NCBI GenBank assembly: GCA_003233345.1
Contig: QILK01000177.1
Span: forward strand, 1-38,969
Origin: Gammaproteobacteria bacterium
GTDB lineage: Bacteria; Pseudomonadota; Gammaproteobacteria; SZUA-21
DNA length: 38,969 nucleotides
Direction: 5' to 3'
Shown one piece after another: positions 28,062-36,214 of this stretch (the first letter of the stretch is position 1; each line of letters opens with the position of its first letter). The notes under the pieces were generated by a model that saw only the letters and a list, made by a program, of their open reading frames with translations, did not search any database and was not told the DNA's origin. The translations under genes and the position numbers were made by a program.

Positions 28062-28790
28062 TTATAATTTAATATAAATCCAGCCCTTTTTACGTTTTTC
28101 GATGACTTCGCCCAGCGCCGATGGAATAATTTGTGCGCCAGGAATTATCTTGAATTTACGTTTAGATCGTGACTCTATTCGTTCGAGGGTTTGCTTACAT
28201 ACCTTTACAGCAAAATTAGGATGCTTAGCAATCAGTTTTTGTAATTTCTTGGAAAAGGGGTTTTTCCCGCTATGCTTAACCAATCCCATGCCTTTGGCAT
28301 TGGTCACCAAACGTAGTTTGAACGTTTCGCCTTTAGACTCAGCCATTATTAACGATTTTTCAATTTCATTGAGTATTATTTTCCAACGGTATTTGTCAGC
28401 ACTGGTTACGTGAACCATCACATTGCGGGCCTTATTTTTGCTTGATTTAATGTTATCGACAGCCGTTGCAATACTGTATATTGTTTTACTTTTAGATACG
28501 TAACTAGTCGTTACGCTACTTAATATACCCACGATGATAAGCACCGATACGGCAAGCGACAACGCACGGGTATTTTTAAATAAAATTCCGAAATATCTTA
28601 TTTCTTTGCACGTTTGCCGATTATAGCTGAGTCTAACCAAGTCACGTATGACTCTTAACTCTTCGACACGAGCGCGTAATGTAAGGTCAGTTAGCAGTGT
28701 TTCTGAAAGATTTAGCGCGGCACTTTTTTTGAGTTCGCCATCAATATAGGCATTTAACATTTCGTCTGAATAGAGTGTATCCGAGTTCAT
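28062..28790 (-). CDS. Transmembrane anti-sigma factor with periplasmic DsrE-like domain
   Basis: 242 residues. The N-terminus (YSDEMLNAYIDGEL ... LRARVEELRVIRDLV, residues 7-53) has the pattern of cytoplasmic anti-sigma domains, without the HxxxCxxC zinc motif. One membrane helix lies at about 75-93. The outer part (about 122-242) resembles the DsrE-like COG1416 family: VMVHVTSADKYRW at its start, FAVKVCKQTL with Cys198 at the place of the family ACGNT-type cysteine, and the closing IIPSALGEVIEKRKKGWIYI like the family VP-GVVELI-RQ-GWAYI ending. Its start overlaps the sigma stop by 4 bases (ATGA), so the pair is translationally coupled. The fold assignment of the C-terminal domain is from pattern memory, not from a search. 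Confidence 0.8.
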   Translation of the reverse strand: MNSDTLYSDEMLNAYIDGELKKSAALNLSETLLTDLTLRARVEELRVIRDLVRLSYNRQTCKEIRYFGILFKNTRALSLAVSVLIIVGILSSVTTSYVSKSKTIYSIATAVDNIKSSKNKARNVMVHVTSADKYRWKIILNEIEKSLIMAESKGETFKLRLVTNAKGMGLVKHSGKNPFSKKLQKLIAKHPNFAVKVCKQTLERIESRSKRKFKIIPGAQIIPSALGEVIEKRKKGWIYIKL

Positions 28791-29341
28791 TTAGTGTCCC
28801 TCAAATTATGGACATCAGTATGTGTGGATTTCAGACTAAAATAATCGCCATAGTCCATTAGCTGGTTACGTAGTGCTGCACGTGCACGACTGACTCGACT
28901 CATGACCGTGCCAATGGGAATATCAAGTGTCGATGCCACTTCGGAATAACTTAATTCAAATATATCAACCAATGTTATAATCTGCCTTTGATTTAATGGT
29001 AAATTTGCAATGGACTCTCTAACTCTTTGTACGATTTCCATGCGTTCGTGTTCATGTTCTGTATTGCTGCTACTGGGAATTGCCAAGGATTCGTAAGTTT
29101 CAGTGTCTTTTTGTTTGCGCAAAAAATCTTTCCAGCAATTGGCTAGTATTTTTGCCAACCAGGATTTAATGGCGTTAGGGTTACTAAGTTGATCGCGTTT
29201 CTTTAGCGCCTTTTCCAGTGACTCCTGAGTCAGGTCTGATGCAGTATCCTTGTCATTGCACCAGGAATACGCCAGGCAGAAGAGGTTTTCACGATATTTT
29301 GATAGTTTCTGTCTAAAAAATACTTTCTTTAGTTCTAACAT
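28787..29341 (-). CDS. ECF-family RNA polymerase sigma factor
   Basis: 184 residues from the ATG at 29341. Region 2: ENLFCLAYSWCNDKDTASDLTQESLEKALKK and IKSWLAKILANCWKDFLRK; region 4: LPLNQRQIITLVDIFELSYSEVA and PIGTVMSRVSRARAALR. No region 3, as expected for ECF sigma factors. I prefer 29341 over the ATG at 29350 because AGGA lies 8 bases before it, while the promoter -10 would leave only a few bases of leader before 29350. It is preceded on its own strand by a sigma-E-like promoter identical in -35 and spacing to one facing the porin, which suggests autoregulation. Confidence 0.94.
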   Translation of the reverse strand: MLELKKVFFRQKLSKYRENLFCLAYSWCNDKDTASDLTQESLEKALKKRDQLSNPNAIKSWLAKILANCWKDFLRKQKDTETYESLAIPSSSNTEHEHERMEIVQRVRESIANLPLNQRQIITLVDIFELSYSEVASTLDIPIGTVMSRVSRARAALRNQLMDYGDYFSLKSTHTDVHNLRDTK

Positions 29342-29360
29342 ATACGGCATCCTGTTTTTA

Positions 29361-29389
29361 TTAGACGTAGCAAGTACCGCGATTATTCC
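29361..29389 (-). promoter_or_regulatory. ECF (sigma-E-like) promoter of the sigma/anti-sigma operon
   Basis: On the minus strand: GGAATAA (29389-29383), 16 bases, GTCTAA (29366-29361). Compare the sigma-E consensus GGAACTT, N15-16, GTCTAA. It ends 20 bases before the preferred sigma start. Confidence 0.8.
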
Positions 29390-29414
29390 AATTTATGTAA
29401 TTAGTATTTTTTAT

Positions 29415-29444
29415 GGAATAAATATTTAGTTACTATCGTCTTAA
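29415..29444 (+). promoter_or_regulatory. ECF (sigma-E-like) promoter of the porin gene
   Basis: On the plus strand: GGAATAA (29415-29421), 16 bases, GTCTTAA (29438-29444). Same -35 heptamer and spacer length as the divergent motif at 29361-29389. It would give a leader of about 140 bases before the porin ATG. Confidence 0.75.
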
Positions 29445-29589
29445 CTATACCAACTTTTATGTGATGCATCAAAATCAGTAATGGTAAACTATAAAAACTT
29501 AAAATTATAATAATTCAAAATTAAAACCTAAAAATATAAAAACCCGAATAACTGATTGAATTTATCAGGAAAATTCGGAGGAGTAATCA

Positions 29590-31035
29590 ATGTATAACAA
29601 AAAAATAGAGATCCACTGGTTTACACTAGTGTTGCTTTTTATATCATTTAATAATTTTGCCGCAAATTGGCTTATGTTACAAGGTACAGAGAAGCCAAAA
29701 GCCAAGCAGCATAAATTCTGGGGGTTTATACAACCTGCATATACCTATGATACCAGCGACGAGCTGAGCGGGTTAACCGGTAGTTTTGCGGCAAATAATG
29801 GGAGACGTACCGCAAAAAATTCAGTCGCACCGTGGTTTGATGATGATTCGAAGGTCCATGTCAGGCGGGCGAGATTTGGTGTCAGAGGGCGGTTTACCCA
29901 TAAACCAACGGGTAGTTTTGCCAGCAAAATAAATTATTTTACCCTATTTGAAACGGCAACAAACCTCCTGACCTATGATCCGTTTGGTGATCGGGCACGG
30001 ACAGTTGCATTAGATCATATCAGTATGACTTTTAATCACATTAAAGGCGCCCGTGTACGGGTAGGTTTGTTTAAAACGCCTGGTCCGGAAGAATCGTTCA
30101 ACGCGATACATACACTAAATTATATTGAATTCACGGATTTTATCGCTCGCGAGCAGCTAGAGCGATTTGTTAGTGGTGCATCGCGACCAGCGGGTTCACC
30201 GCTATCACCCGCACTGGGGACGCCCACCAACACCGCTTACGGGTTTAATGGCGTAAGAGACTGGGGTGTCCAGGTCTTTGACAGCTTTAAAACGGGTAAT
30301 TGGGATCTGAGTTATGCCGCAATGCTCGGTCGTGGAGAAGGCATACACGAGACATCAGATTCAGATGGTAACGAGGATTTATATTTGTATTTATCAGCCG
30401 AATATAATTTGCCGGGTGGACGTGGGCCTTATAAGCATGGAATCAAATATTATGCCTGGAGCCAGAACGGAAAACGAGAATTTGCAACGGATCCTGGCGG
30501 CACAGCCTATGATCGAAGTCGATATGGATTTGGTATCGCCGCTTTGGGAAAATTCTTTGGATCGTCCCATAAGCAAAGATTCGGCGTTGAGTTAATGTTT
30601 GCGGACGGCATGTTATTTCTGTCACCGGCAGGTGGTGTTGCACAAGGGTCGCTCAATTCAGGTAACTTGCAGTATGCAGCGGAAGAGGGCAATAAGTCGC
30701 GAGGCTTGACATTGGATTACGGTTTCTACTTTAATAAAAAGTGGGATGTTGGAATACGTTATGCGCGCCATGATCTTTTATATGAGCAAGCGCAAAATGT
30801 AAATCCAGGAAACGAAAGAATATTTAAAGAATGGACGTTTGCTATAACGCATAGATTTACGCCCAAGAAAAGGCTTTCACTAAACTATACCCTAAGGGAT
30901 ATTGAGGCGCCGACGGCCTATACGGCGAGCGGGGGGTTTGCCGGAGCAGCGCCAGCGGTTGTGACCAGTAATGTAAATAGTATTGTCAACACCACGGATG
31001 ATCGCATTGCGTTGCAATTTACCTGGATATTCTAG
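29590..31035 (+). CDS. Outer membrane porin, OprO/OprP (phosphate-selective porin) type
   Basis: 481 residues with signal peptide (cleavage near FNNFAA, residue 25) and beta-barrel character throughout: alternating hydrophobic strands such as SKVHVRRARFGVRGRF, LTLDYGFYFNKKWDVGIRYARHD, RFTPKKRLSLNYTLRDIE, and a C-terminal phenylalanine (IALQFTWIF) for BAM recognition. The strand RRARFGVRGRFTHKPTGSFASKI and the GLFKTPGPEESF loop are like the OprO/P family. Substrate selectivity cannot be read from the sequence. A strong GGAGG ribosome site precedes the ATG. Divergent from the ECF sigma gene and carrying a matching promoter, it is the best candidate target gene of that sigma factor. Confidence 0.87.
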   Translation: MYNKKIEIHWFTLVLLFISFNNFAANWLMLQGTEKPKAKQHKFWGFIQPAYTYDTSDELSGLTGSFAANNGRRTAKNSVAPWFDDDSKVHVRRARFGVRGRFTHKPTGSFASKINYFTLFETATNLLTYDPFGDRARTVALDHISMTFNHIKGARVRVGLFKTPGPEESFNAIHTLNYIEFTDFIAREQLERFVSGASRPAGSPLSPALGTPTNTAYGFNGVRDWGVQVFDSFKTGNWDLSYAAMLGRGEGIHETSDSDGNEDLYLYLSAEYNLPGGRGPYKHGIKYYAWSQNGKREFATDPGGTAYDRSRYGFGIAALGKFFGSSHKQRFGVELMFADGMLFLSPAGGVAQGSLNSGNLQYAAEEGNKSRGLTLDYGFYFNKKWDVGIRYARHDLLYEQAQNVNPGNERIFKEWTFAITHRFTPKKRLSLNYTLRDIEAPTAYTASGGFAGAAPAVVTSNVNSIVNTTDDRIALQFTWIF

Positions 31036-31048
31036 TTTTATCGATTCT

Positions 31049-31088
31049 AAAGAGTGAACACAAGCGCACTGCGCAGTTCACTCTTTTT
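31049..31088 (+). terminator. Rho-independent terminator after the porin gene
   Basis: 11-bp perfect outer stem (31049-31059 with 31076-31086) enclosing a loop that can form an inner GCGC/GCGC stem, followed by T's. It lies 13 bases beyond the porin stop. Confidence 0.92.
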
Positions 31089-31106
31089 CATAAAGGCGTT
31101 TGGCGA

Positions 31107-31261
31107 GTAGCCCGGACTTCGCGTAGCGAACGCCGGGGAAAAAAATAGGGTTCAAAATTCAATTAACGCAGGCCTAAGCGCAAGGTAGTCGGTAGCTGAT
31201 TAAGACAGGGGGAAATAGGATGTGCGTTCTCCCGGCGTTCGCTGCGCGAAGTCCGGGCTAC
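31107..31261. repeat. REP-like inverted-repeat element, copy 2 (155 bp)
   Basis: Ends at 31107-31140 and 31228-31261 are 34-bp inverted repeats with a few mismatches (TAGCG against CAGCG in the centre, and the innermost bases of the right end). The interior contains AATTCAATTA and a GTAGTCGGTAGCTGATT-like stretch related to copy 1 in the same orientation. It sits between the porin terminator and the small gene downstream of purD. Confidence 0.9.
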
Positions 31262-31295
31262 TTTTCTAACGACTATTTTTATTGGGTGAAAAACA

Positions 31296-31318
31296 GTTTA
31301 CGTTTTTTTTGCGTAAAC
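31296..31318 (-). terminator. Weak terminator-like hairpin at the end of the purH-purD unit
   Basis: 7-bp stem GTTTACG/CGTAAAC with a 9-base loop; on the minus strand it is followed by TGTTTTTC. It overlaps the last codons of the small gene. The A-rich loop and modest stem make this uncertain. Confidence 0.4.
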
Positions 31319-31492
31319 GGCCATAATTGTATTTAGCTCGCGAAGGATGTCGTGTTGTTGGTGAGCGGTGAGCGACCTCATGGTTGGAATCGGTTTTCCA
31401 GATTTAAGATCGGAAATAACTTTATGAACAACCGTGCAGCCCTGACTGCAAATTTGTTCCAGAATTTTTTGTTTGCTATTATTTCTAGTCAT
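31298..31492 (-). CDS. Small protein translationally coupled to purD
   Basis: 64 residues, starting MTRNNSKQKILEQICSQGC and ending NTIMAVYAKKT. Its start overlaps the end of purD by 8 bases, in the same direction, with no other ORF competing, so it is probably a real gene. It looks helical: KILEQICSQGCTVVHKVISDL and QQHDILRELNTIMAVYA could pack as two helices around a short loop with GKPIPTMRSL. The two cysteines are three residues apart (CSQGC). I do not know a function. Confidence 0.7.
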   Translation of the reverse strand: MTRNNSKQKILEQICSQGCTVVHKVISDLKSGKPIPTMRSLTAHQQHDILRELNTIMAVYAKKT

Positions 31493-32765
31493 TATTTATC
31501 GCCCTATAGCCAATATCTTTGCGGAACTGCACGCCTTCCCAATGGATATTTCTGGTAATATCATACGCTTTTTTTTGCGCCTGCTGTATATCGGTTCCGA
31601 GTGCAACGGCACATAAAACCCGACCACCTGCGGTGATGATATTCCCGTTTTTTATAGTGGTACCTGCGTGAAAAACTTTCAGATCATCCGTTTTAATATT
31701 ATGCAGACCTTTAATGATTTTACCAGTTTCATAGGATCCCGGATACCCTTCAGCGGCCATAACCACACCTAAAGCAGGGCGTTTGTCCCATTTTATCTGC
31801 TGCTGATCAAGTGTTTTATCTAAAGCAGCTAAGCAAAGTGCCAGCAAATCCGATTGTAACCGCATTAGAATGGGTTGAGTCTCCGGGTCACCAAAGCGGC
31901 AGTTATATTCTATTACTTTAACGCTTCCGTCAGGGCCAATCATGACACCGGCGTATAGAAATCCGGTGTAGGGATTACCGTCCTTTTTCATACCGCGTAA
32001 AGTGGGCATGATAATCGTGTTCATGATCTGATCGTATACTTTATCCGTGACCACGGGCGCGGGCGAATAGGCACCCATCCCCCCCGTATTAGGGCCCTTA
32101 TCGCCGTCAAAAGCAGCTTTGTGATCTTGCGATGTCGCTAAGGGTAGAATGTGTTCACCATCGGCGATTACAATAAAGCTCGCTTCTTCGCCCGATAGAA
32201 ATTCTTCAATAACCACTCTATGTCCGGCTTCGCCAAAGCGGTTGGCAGATAACATATCTTTAACCGCATTGATTGCCTGATCGATTTGGTTAGCGACAAT
32301 TACACCCTTTCCCGCAGCCAGACCATCCGCTTTAATAACAATGGGAACACCCACAGAATGGATATAGGCAATCGCTTCTGTTTCGTCAGTAAAGGTTTTA
32401 TACGCTGCGGTTGGAATATTATGCCGGGCCAGGAAGTCCTTGCAAAAGCTTTTGGAGCCTTCCAGTTGTGATGCCTTTTGCGAAGGACCAAAACACGGTA
32501 GGCCGGCTTGGCTAAATTGATCAACGATGCCCATAACCAGTGGTGTTTCAGGTCCAACCACGGTTAGATCGATTTCATTTGTTTTAGCAAACTCAATTAG
32601 TAAAGCAATGTCGGTCACACCGATATTGATATTTTCGATATTTGTTTCAAGCTCAGTGCCGGCGTTACCCGGTGCCACATAAACTTTCGAAACCTTCGGT
32701 GACTGGATAAACTTCCATGCCAACGCATGCTCACGACCACCATTGCCAATGACCAAAACCTTCAT
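31485..32765 (-). CDS. purD: Phosphoribosylamine-glycine ligase (GAR synthetase)
   Basis: 426-residue ATP-grasp enzyme for the second step of purine synthesis, joining glycine to phosphoribosylamine. Motifs: the N-terminal MKVLVIGNGGREHALAWK, VGPETPLVMGIVD, the ATP-grasp lysine-rich VIKADGLAAGKGVIVA, the signature GDKGPNTGGMGAYSPAP, and YNCRFGDPETQ. Length is typical. Separated from purH by 191 bases, of which 154 are a REP-like insertion; purH-purD would otherwise be a tight operon. Confidence 0.97.
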   Translation of the reverse strand: MKVLVIGNGGREHALAWKFIQSPKVSKVYVAPGNAGTELETNIENINIGVTDIALLIEFAKTNEIDLTVVGPETPLVMGIVDQFSQAGLPCFGPSQKASQLEGSKSFCKDFLARHNIPTAAYKTFTDETEAIAYIHSVGVPIVIKADGLAAGKGVIVANQIDQAINAVKDMLSANRFGEAGHRVVIEEFLSGEEASFIVIADGEHILPLATSQDHKAAFDGDKGPNTGGMGAYSPAPVVTDKVYDQIMNTIIMPTLRGMKKDGNPYTGFLYAGVMIGPDGSVKVIEYNCRFGDPETQPILMRLQSDLLALCLAALDKTLDQQQIKWDKRPALGVVMAAEGYPGSYETGKIIKGLHNIKTDDLKVFHAGTTIKNGNIITAGGRVLCAVALGTDIQQAQKKAYDITRNIHWEGVQFRKDIGYRAINND

Positions 32766-32802
32766 TAATATTTATCCCAGTGGAATGATCCCATTATATT
32801 CT

Positions 32803-32956
32803 GTAGCCCGGACTTCGCGCAGCGAACGCCGGGGAACGAACATCATATTCTTCTGTATCTTAGTTAGATATTGACTGCCTTATACTGACTTCCGTGTTAG
32901 TTGAATTTAAAACTATTTTCTTTTCCCCGGCGTTCGCTGCGCGAAGTCCGGGCTAC
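32803..32956. repeat. REP-like inverted-repeat element, copy 3 (154 bp), between purH and purD
   Basis: 34-bp perfect inverted repeats at 32803-32836 and 32923-32956. The interior, read on the minus strand, aligns with the interior of copy 1 over its length (shared TTTAAATTCAA, CAGTC, CTAA and GATG blocks), so the whole unit and not only its ends is homologous. Its right end is directly adjacent to the purH stop codon (32957-32959). Confidence 0.92.
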
Positions 32957-34522
32957 TTAATGTTTGAAATGACGCATACCGGTGAGAACCATAGCGATAT
33001 TATGTTCGTCTGCAGCTGCGATAACTTCATTATCACGTACCGAGCCTCCAGGTTGAATGACGGCAGTAATACCCACTTCTGCTGCCGAGTCTAGTCCGTC
33101 ACGAAATGGAAAAAAAGCATCTGAGGCCATGACCGAGCCGTTTACTTCCAATTCCGCATCGTTTGCCTTGATCGCAGCGATTCGAGCGCTATAAACCCGG
33201 CTCATTTGGCCTGCGCCAACACCAACGGTGACCTGATTTTTACAGTAAACAATGGCATTGGATTTGACAAATTTGGCAACTTTCCAGGAAAAAAGCAAAT
33301 CATCCCGTTCTTGTGGCGTCGGCGAGCGCGCTGTAACCACCTTAAGGTCAGACATGTCTACCATACCGGTATCTCGGTCTTGTACCAATAAACCGTCGAC
33401 AACAGGTTTATAATCCATCCCAGGGCTATCGCTGCATTGCCAGGGTTTAACGGCTAACACACGAATGTTTTTTTTGTTTTCAAGAACCTTTATGGCAGTG
33501 GCGGCGATTCCGGGTGCAATAATAACTTCTACAAATTGACGGTCGATAATTGCCTCGGCAGTTTGCTTATCGAGTTTACAGTTAAAAGCAATGATGCCGC
33601 CAAATGCTGATGTTGGGTCTGTTTTAAAGGCACGGTCATAAGCCTTTAGAATTGAGCTATCGACCGATACGCCACAAGGGTTTGCGTGCTTAACAATGAC
33701 ACATGCGGGTGCTTTAAATTGCTTTACGCATTCCAACGCAGCGTCAGAGTCGGCAATATTATTAAAGGAAAGCGCCTTGCCTTGGATTTGTGTGGCACCG
33801 GCTATGCTGCTATCACTATAAGTGTTTGTCCGATAAAAAGCGGCTTGCTGATGTGGGTTTTCACCATAACGCAATGACTGGCTTTTAGAAAATTGTAAAT
33901 TAATGGTTTCCGGAAAAGTTTGTTTTTCTTTGTTTTCGTTTAGCGCGCTCAAATAGTTGCTAATGGCACCGTCATATTGTGCTGTGTGTGAAAATGCTTT
34001 TACAGCCAGAGAAAAACGCAGCTCATCACTTAAAGCGTTATTGTTTTCTTTCATCATATTTATCACGTTCGCATAGTCGTTGGTATCGACGATTACGCCA
34101 ACATCTGCATGGTTCTTGGCGGCGGCTCGCAGTAATGTTGGGCCACCAATATCAATGTTTTCGATGATATCGTTAAAATCGCTATTTAGGTTTTGCGCAG
34201 TCTCCTGAAACGGATACAAGTTAACAATCACTAAATCAATTGCTTTGATTCCATGTTGTTGCATGATTTCGGTATCGATATCTCGTCTACCAAGAATCCC
34301 GCCATGAATTTTAGGGTGCAGCGTTTTAACACGTCCCTGCATCATTTCCGGAAATTGTGTATATTCTGAGACTTCGGTGACAACAATTCCGTTATCCGCT
34401 AATAGCGTTGCGGTACCCCCAGTGGAAAGTATTTCAACCTTCTGCTGAATTAGGAATTTTGCAAACTCAACAAGACCTGATTTATCCGATACACTGATCA
34501 GAGCACGCGATATTTTTTTCAT
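32957..34522 (-). CDS. purH: Bifunctional AICAR transformylase/IMP cyclohydrolase
   Basis: 521-residue bifunctional enzyme for the last two steps of IMP synthesis. The N-terminal MGS-like cyclohydrolase domain is visible ([57 protein letters not shown]). The transformylase part has [34 protein letters not shown] and [24 protein letters not shown], ending GMRHFKH. Normal length. It follows fis by 89 bases that contain a strong hairpin. Confidence 0.97.
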   Translation of the reverse strand: MKKISRALISVSDKSGLVEFAKFLIQQKVEILSTGGTATLLADNGIVVTEVSEYTQFPEMMQGRVKTLHPKIHGGILGRRDIDTEIMQQHGIKAIDLVIVNLYPFQETAQNLNSDFNDIIENIDIGGPTLLRAAAKNHADVGVIVDTNDYANVINMMKENNNALSDELRFSLAVKAFSHTAQYDGAISNYLSALNENKEKQTFPETINLQFSKSQSLRYGENPHQQAAFYRTNTYSDSSIAGATQIQGKALSFNNIADSDAALECVKQFKAPACVIVKHANPCGVSVDSSILKAYDRAFKTDPTSAFGGIIAFNCKLDKQTAEAIIDRQFVEVIIAPGIAATAIKVLENKKNIRVLAVKPWQCSDSPGMDYKPVVDGLLVQDRDTGMVDMSDLKVVTARSPTPQERDDLLFSWKVAKFVKSNAIVYCKNQVTVGVGAGQMSRVYSARIAAIKANDAELEVNGSVMASDAFFPFRDGLDSAAEVGITAVIQPGGSVRDNEVIAAADEHNIAMVLTGMRHFKH

Positions 34523-34554
34523 AAATTCAGTAAAATCTTTGCGAAAAGAATTAA

Positions 34555-34597
34555 CGCCGCGTACCGCGCCAAATTAATTATTTGGCGCGAAACGGCG
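34555..34597 (-). other. Two-tier hairpin between fis and purH
   Basis: Inner perfect 9-bp stem CGCGCCAAA/TTTGGCGCG (34565-34573 with 34581-34589) with a 7-base loop, and an outer 5-bp CGCCG/CGGCG (34555-34559 with 34593-34597). On the minus strand it lies 14 bases after the fis stop and is not followed directly by a U-tract. It may be an attenuator, processing site or partial terminator. Confidence 0.6.
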
Positions 34598-34611
34598 AAA
34601 ATCAAGATTGG

Positions 34612-34908
34612 TTAGTTTATTTTGAATAACTGAAGCTTTTTACGCAGAGTACTGCGGTTAATGCCCAGTAGCTTGGCAGCTTTTGACTGATTGCCGTTTA
34701 CATTGCTCATAACGGTCTGAAGTAAAGGTTTCTCTACCTCATTAATCACTAAACGGTACAAGTCATTTGGGGTTTCTCCATTTAAATCCGCGAAGTAAGC
34801 ATCCAAAGCTGCTTTAACATTTTCTGCCAAAGTGACGCCATGGCGGTTGAAAGTGGTGTCGACATTTGCTTCGTCAGTCGCAAAGTTCTGTTCTCCAGTA
34901 TAGGTCAT
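34612..34908 (-). CDS. fis: DNA-binding protein Fis
   Basis: 98-residue nucleoid protein that bends DNA and controls stable RNA and many other genes. The C-terminal helix-turn-helix is nearly identical to enterobacterial Fis: LLQTVMSNVNGNQSKAAKLL then GINRSTLRKKL. Length equals the Escherichia coli protein (98). Its start overlaps the dusB stop by 4 bases, the conserved dusB-fis operon. Confidence 0.97.
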   Translation of the reverse strand: MTYTGEQNFATDEANVDTTFNRHGVTLAENVKAALDAYFADLNGETPNDLYRLVINEVEKPLLQTVMSNVNGNQSKAAKLLGINRSTLRKKLQLFKIN

Positions 34909-35891
34909 GCGGCTAATACCTCCCCGTTGGCGAGTTGCTCGAAAAATTGCTTGGTTAATGAAAGTTGTTGTTGTTTCGTTTCTACTCGATTAATAGTATT
35001 GCGAAACTGCGCACCATCTTTTTGTCCTTTGCTATACCATGAAATATGTTTTCGGGCGACACGTACACCTGTGAATTCGCCATAGAATTCATATAAATTA
35101 TTTAAATGGTTTAGCATGATATCACGAATTTCAGTGATACCAGGTTCGGGCAACTTGGTCCCTGTTGCAAGATAATGTAGTATCTCCCTAAAGATCCATG
35201 GCCGTCCCTGTGCGGCACGGCCAATCATAATACCGTCAGCACCAGTATATTCCAATACCTGTTTGGCAATTTCAGGAGAATTAATATCCCCATTGGCGAT
35301 AACTGGAATGTTAACGGTATTTTTGACTTCTTTAATGGTATCGTACTCGGCGTTGCCTTTATACTGGCAAGCGCGAGTCCTGCCATGAACTGAAAGTGCC
35401 TGAATCCCGCAGGCTTCTGCGATCCGGGCAATGCGCGGTGCATTGATACTGGGCTTATCCCAGCCGGTTCGAATTTTAAGTGTCACTGGTATTTGCACAG
35501 CCTTGACGACAGCGGTCAGGATTTCTTCGACCAGTTGCTCGTTTCTTAATAATGCAGATCCGGCCATGACATTGCAGATTTTTTTAGCCGGACAACCCAT
35601 ATTGATATCAATAATTTGGGCACCCCGGTCTTGATTATATTGTGCCGCTTCCGCCATCATTGTCGCTTCCGCGCCCGCAATCTGAATAATTTTAGGTTCG
35701 GTTTCACCTGTATGGTCTGCTCGTCTTTGTGTTTTTTTACTGCCCCATAACAACGAGTTAGACGAGACCATTTCCGAAACGGCCATTCCTGCCCCCTGGG
35801 ACTTACACAGTTGGCGAAACGGACGATCAGTAACGCCTGCCATTGGTGCAAGCACTAGATTGTTATTCAGTTGGTAAGGTCCAATTTGCAT
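34905..35891 (-). CDS. dusB: tRNA-dihydrouridine synthase B
   Basis: 328-residue flavoenzyme reducing uridine to dihydrouridine in tRNA. TIM-barrel start LAPMAGVTDRPFRQLC, active-site DINMGCPAKKICNVMAGSAL with catalytic Cys100, then SVHGRTRACQYKG, VIANGDINSPE and GADGIMIGRAAQGRPW. It is the first gene of the dusB-fis unit. Confidence 0.96.
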   Translation of the reverse strand: MQIGPYQLNNNLVLAPMAGVTDRPFRQLCKSQGAGMAVSEMVSSNSLLWGSKKTQRRADHTGETEPKIIQIAGAEATMMAEAAQYNQDRGAQIIDINMGCPAKKICNVMAGSALLRNEQLVEEILTAVVKAVQIPVTLKIRTGWDKPSINAPRIARIAEACGIQALSVHGRTRACQYKGNAEYDTIKEVKNTVNIPVIANGDINSPEIAKQVLEYTGADGIMIGRAAQGRPWIFREILHYLATGTKLPEPGITEIRDIMLNHLNNLYEFYGEFTGVRVARKHISWYSKGQKDGAQFRNTINRVETKQQQLSLTKQFFEQLANGEVLAA

Positions 35892-36214
35892 TGTAAGTGG
35901 CTATATAACGAACAATTCGCTTATCTGAATTTGTATAAACATCTTTAAGCATATAACAGCGATAGTTCAATTACTCCATTAATTTCAGTTATCTAATAGA
36001 CATTAGAAACTGGTGTACACCCTGTATTTTTGTTTATGTTTATTAACTCATCAGCATGAATAGGGAAAAAAGAATCATACCTGTATTCTGTAATGATTAA
36101 AAGAGCTACACTAAAAATATAAATATTGACAATTCTTTAATCATGTTTTTGCTATAAATATGCCCGAACAGTAATCTTGTGCATAAGCTGTGAACAAATT
36201 GTTATTAAAATAAT
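35892..36214. other. Intergenic region upstream of dusB-fis
   Basis: 323 AT-rich bases between the DUF3426 gene and dusB. In other gammaproteobacteria the strong, growth-regulated fis promoter lies here. I found several TATA-like boxes on the minus strand but no -35/-10 pair good enough to name, and no terminator for the upstream gene. Confidence 0.5.

Noticed and set aside
36126-36160. TTGACA followed by TATAAA on the plus strand upstream of dusB
   Set aside because: The spacer is 21 bases and no plus-strand gene follows, so it is not a usable promoter call.
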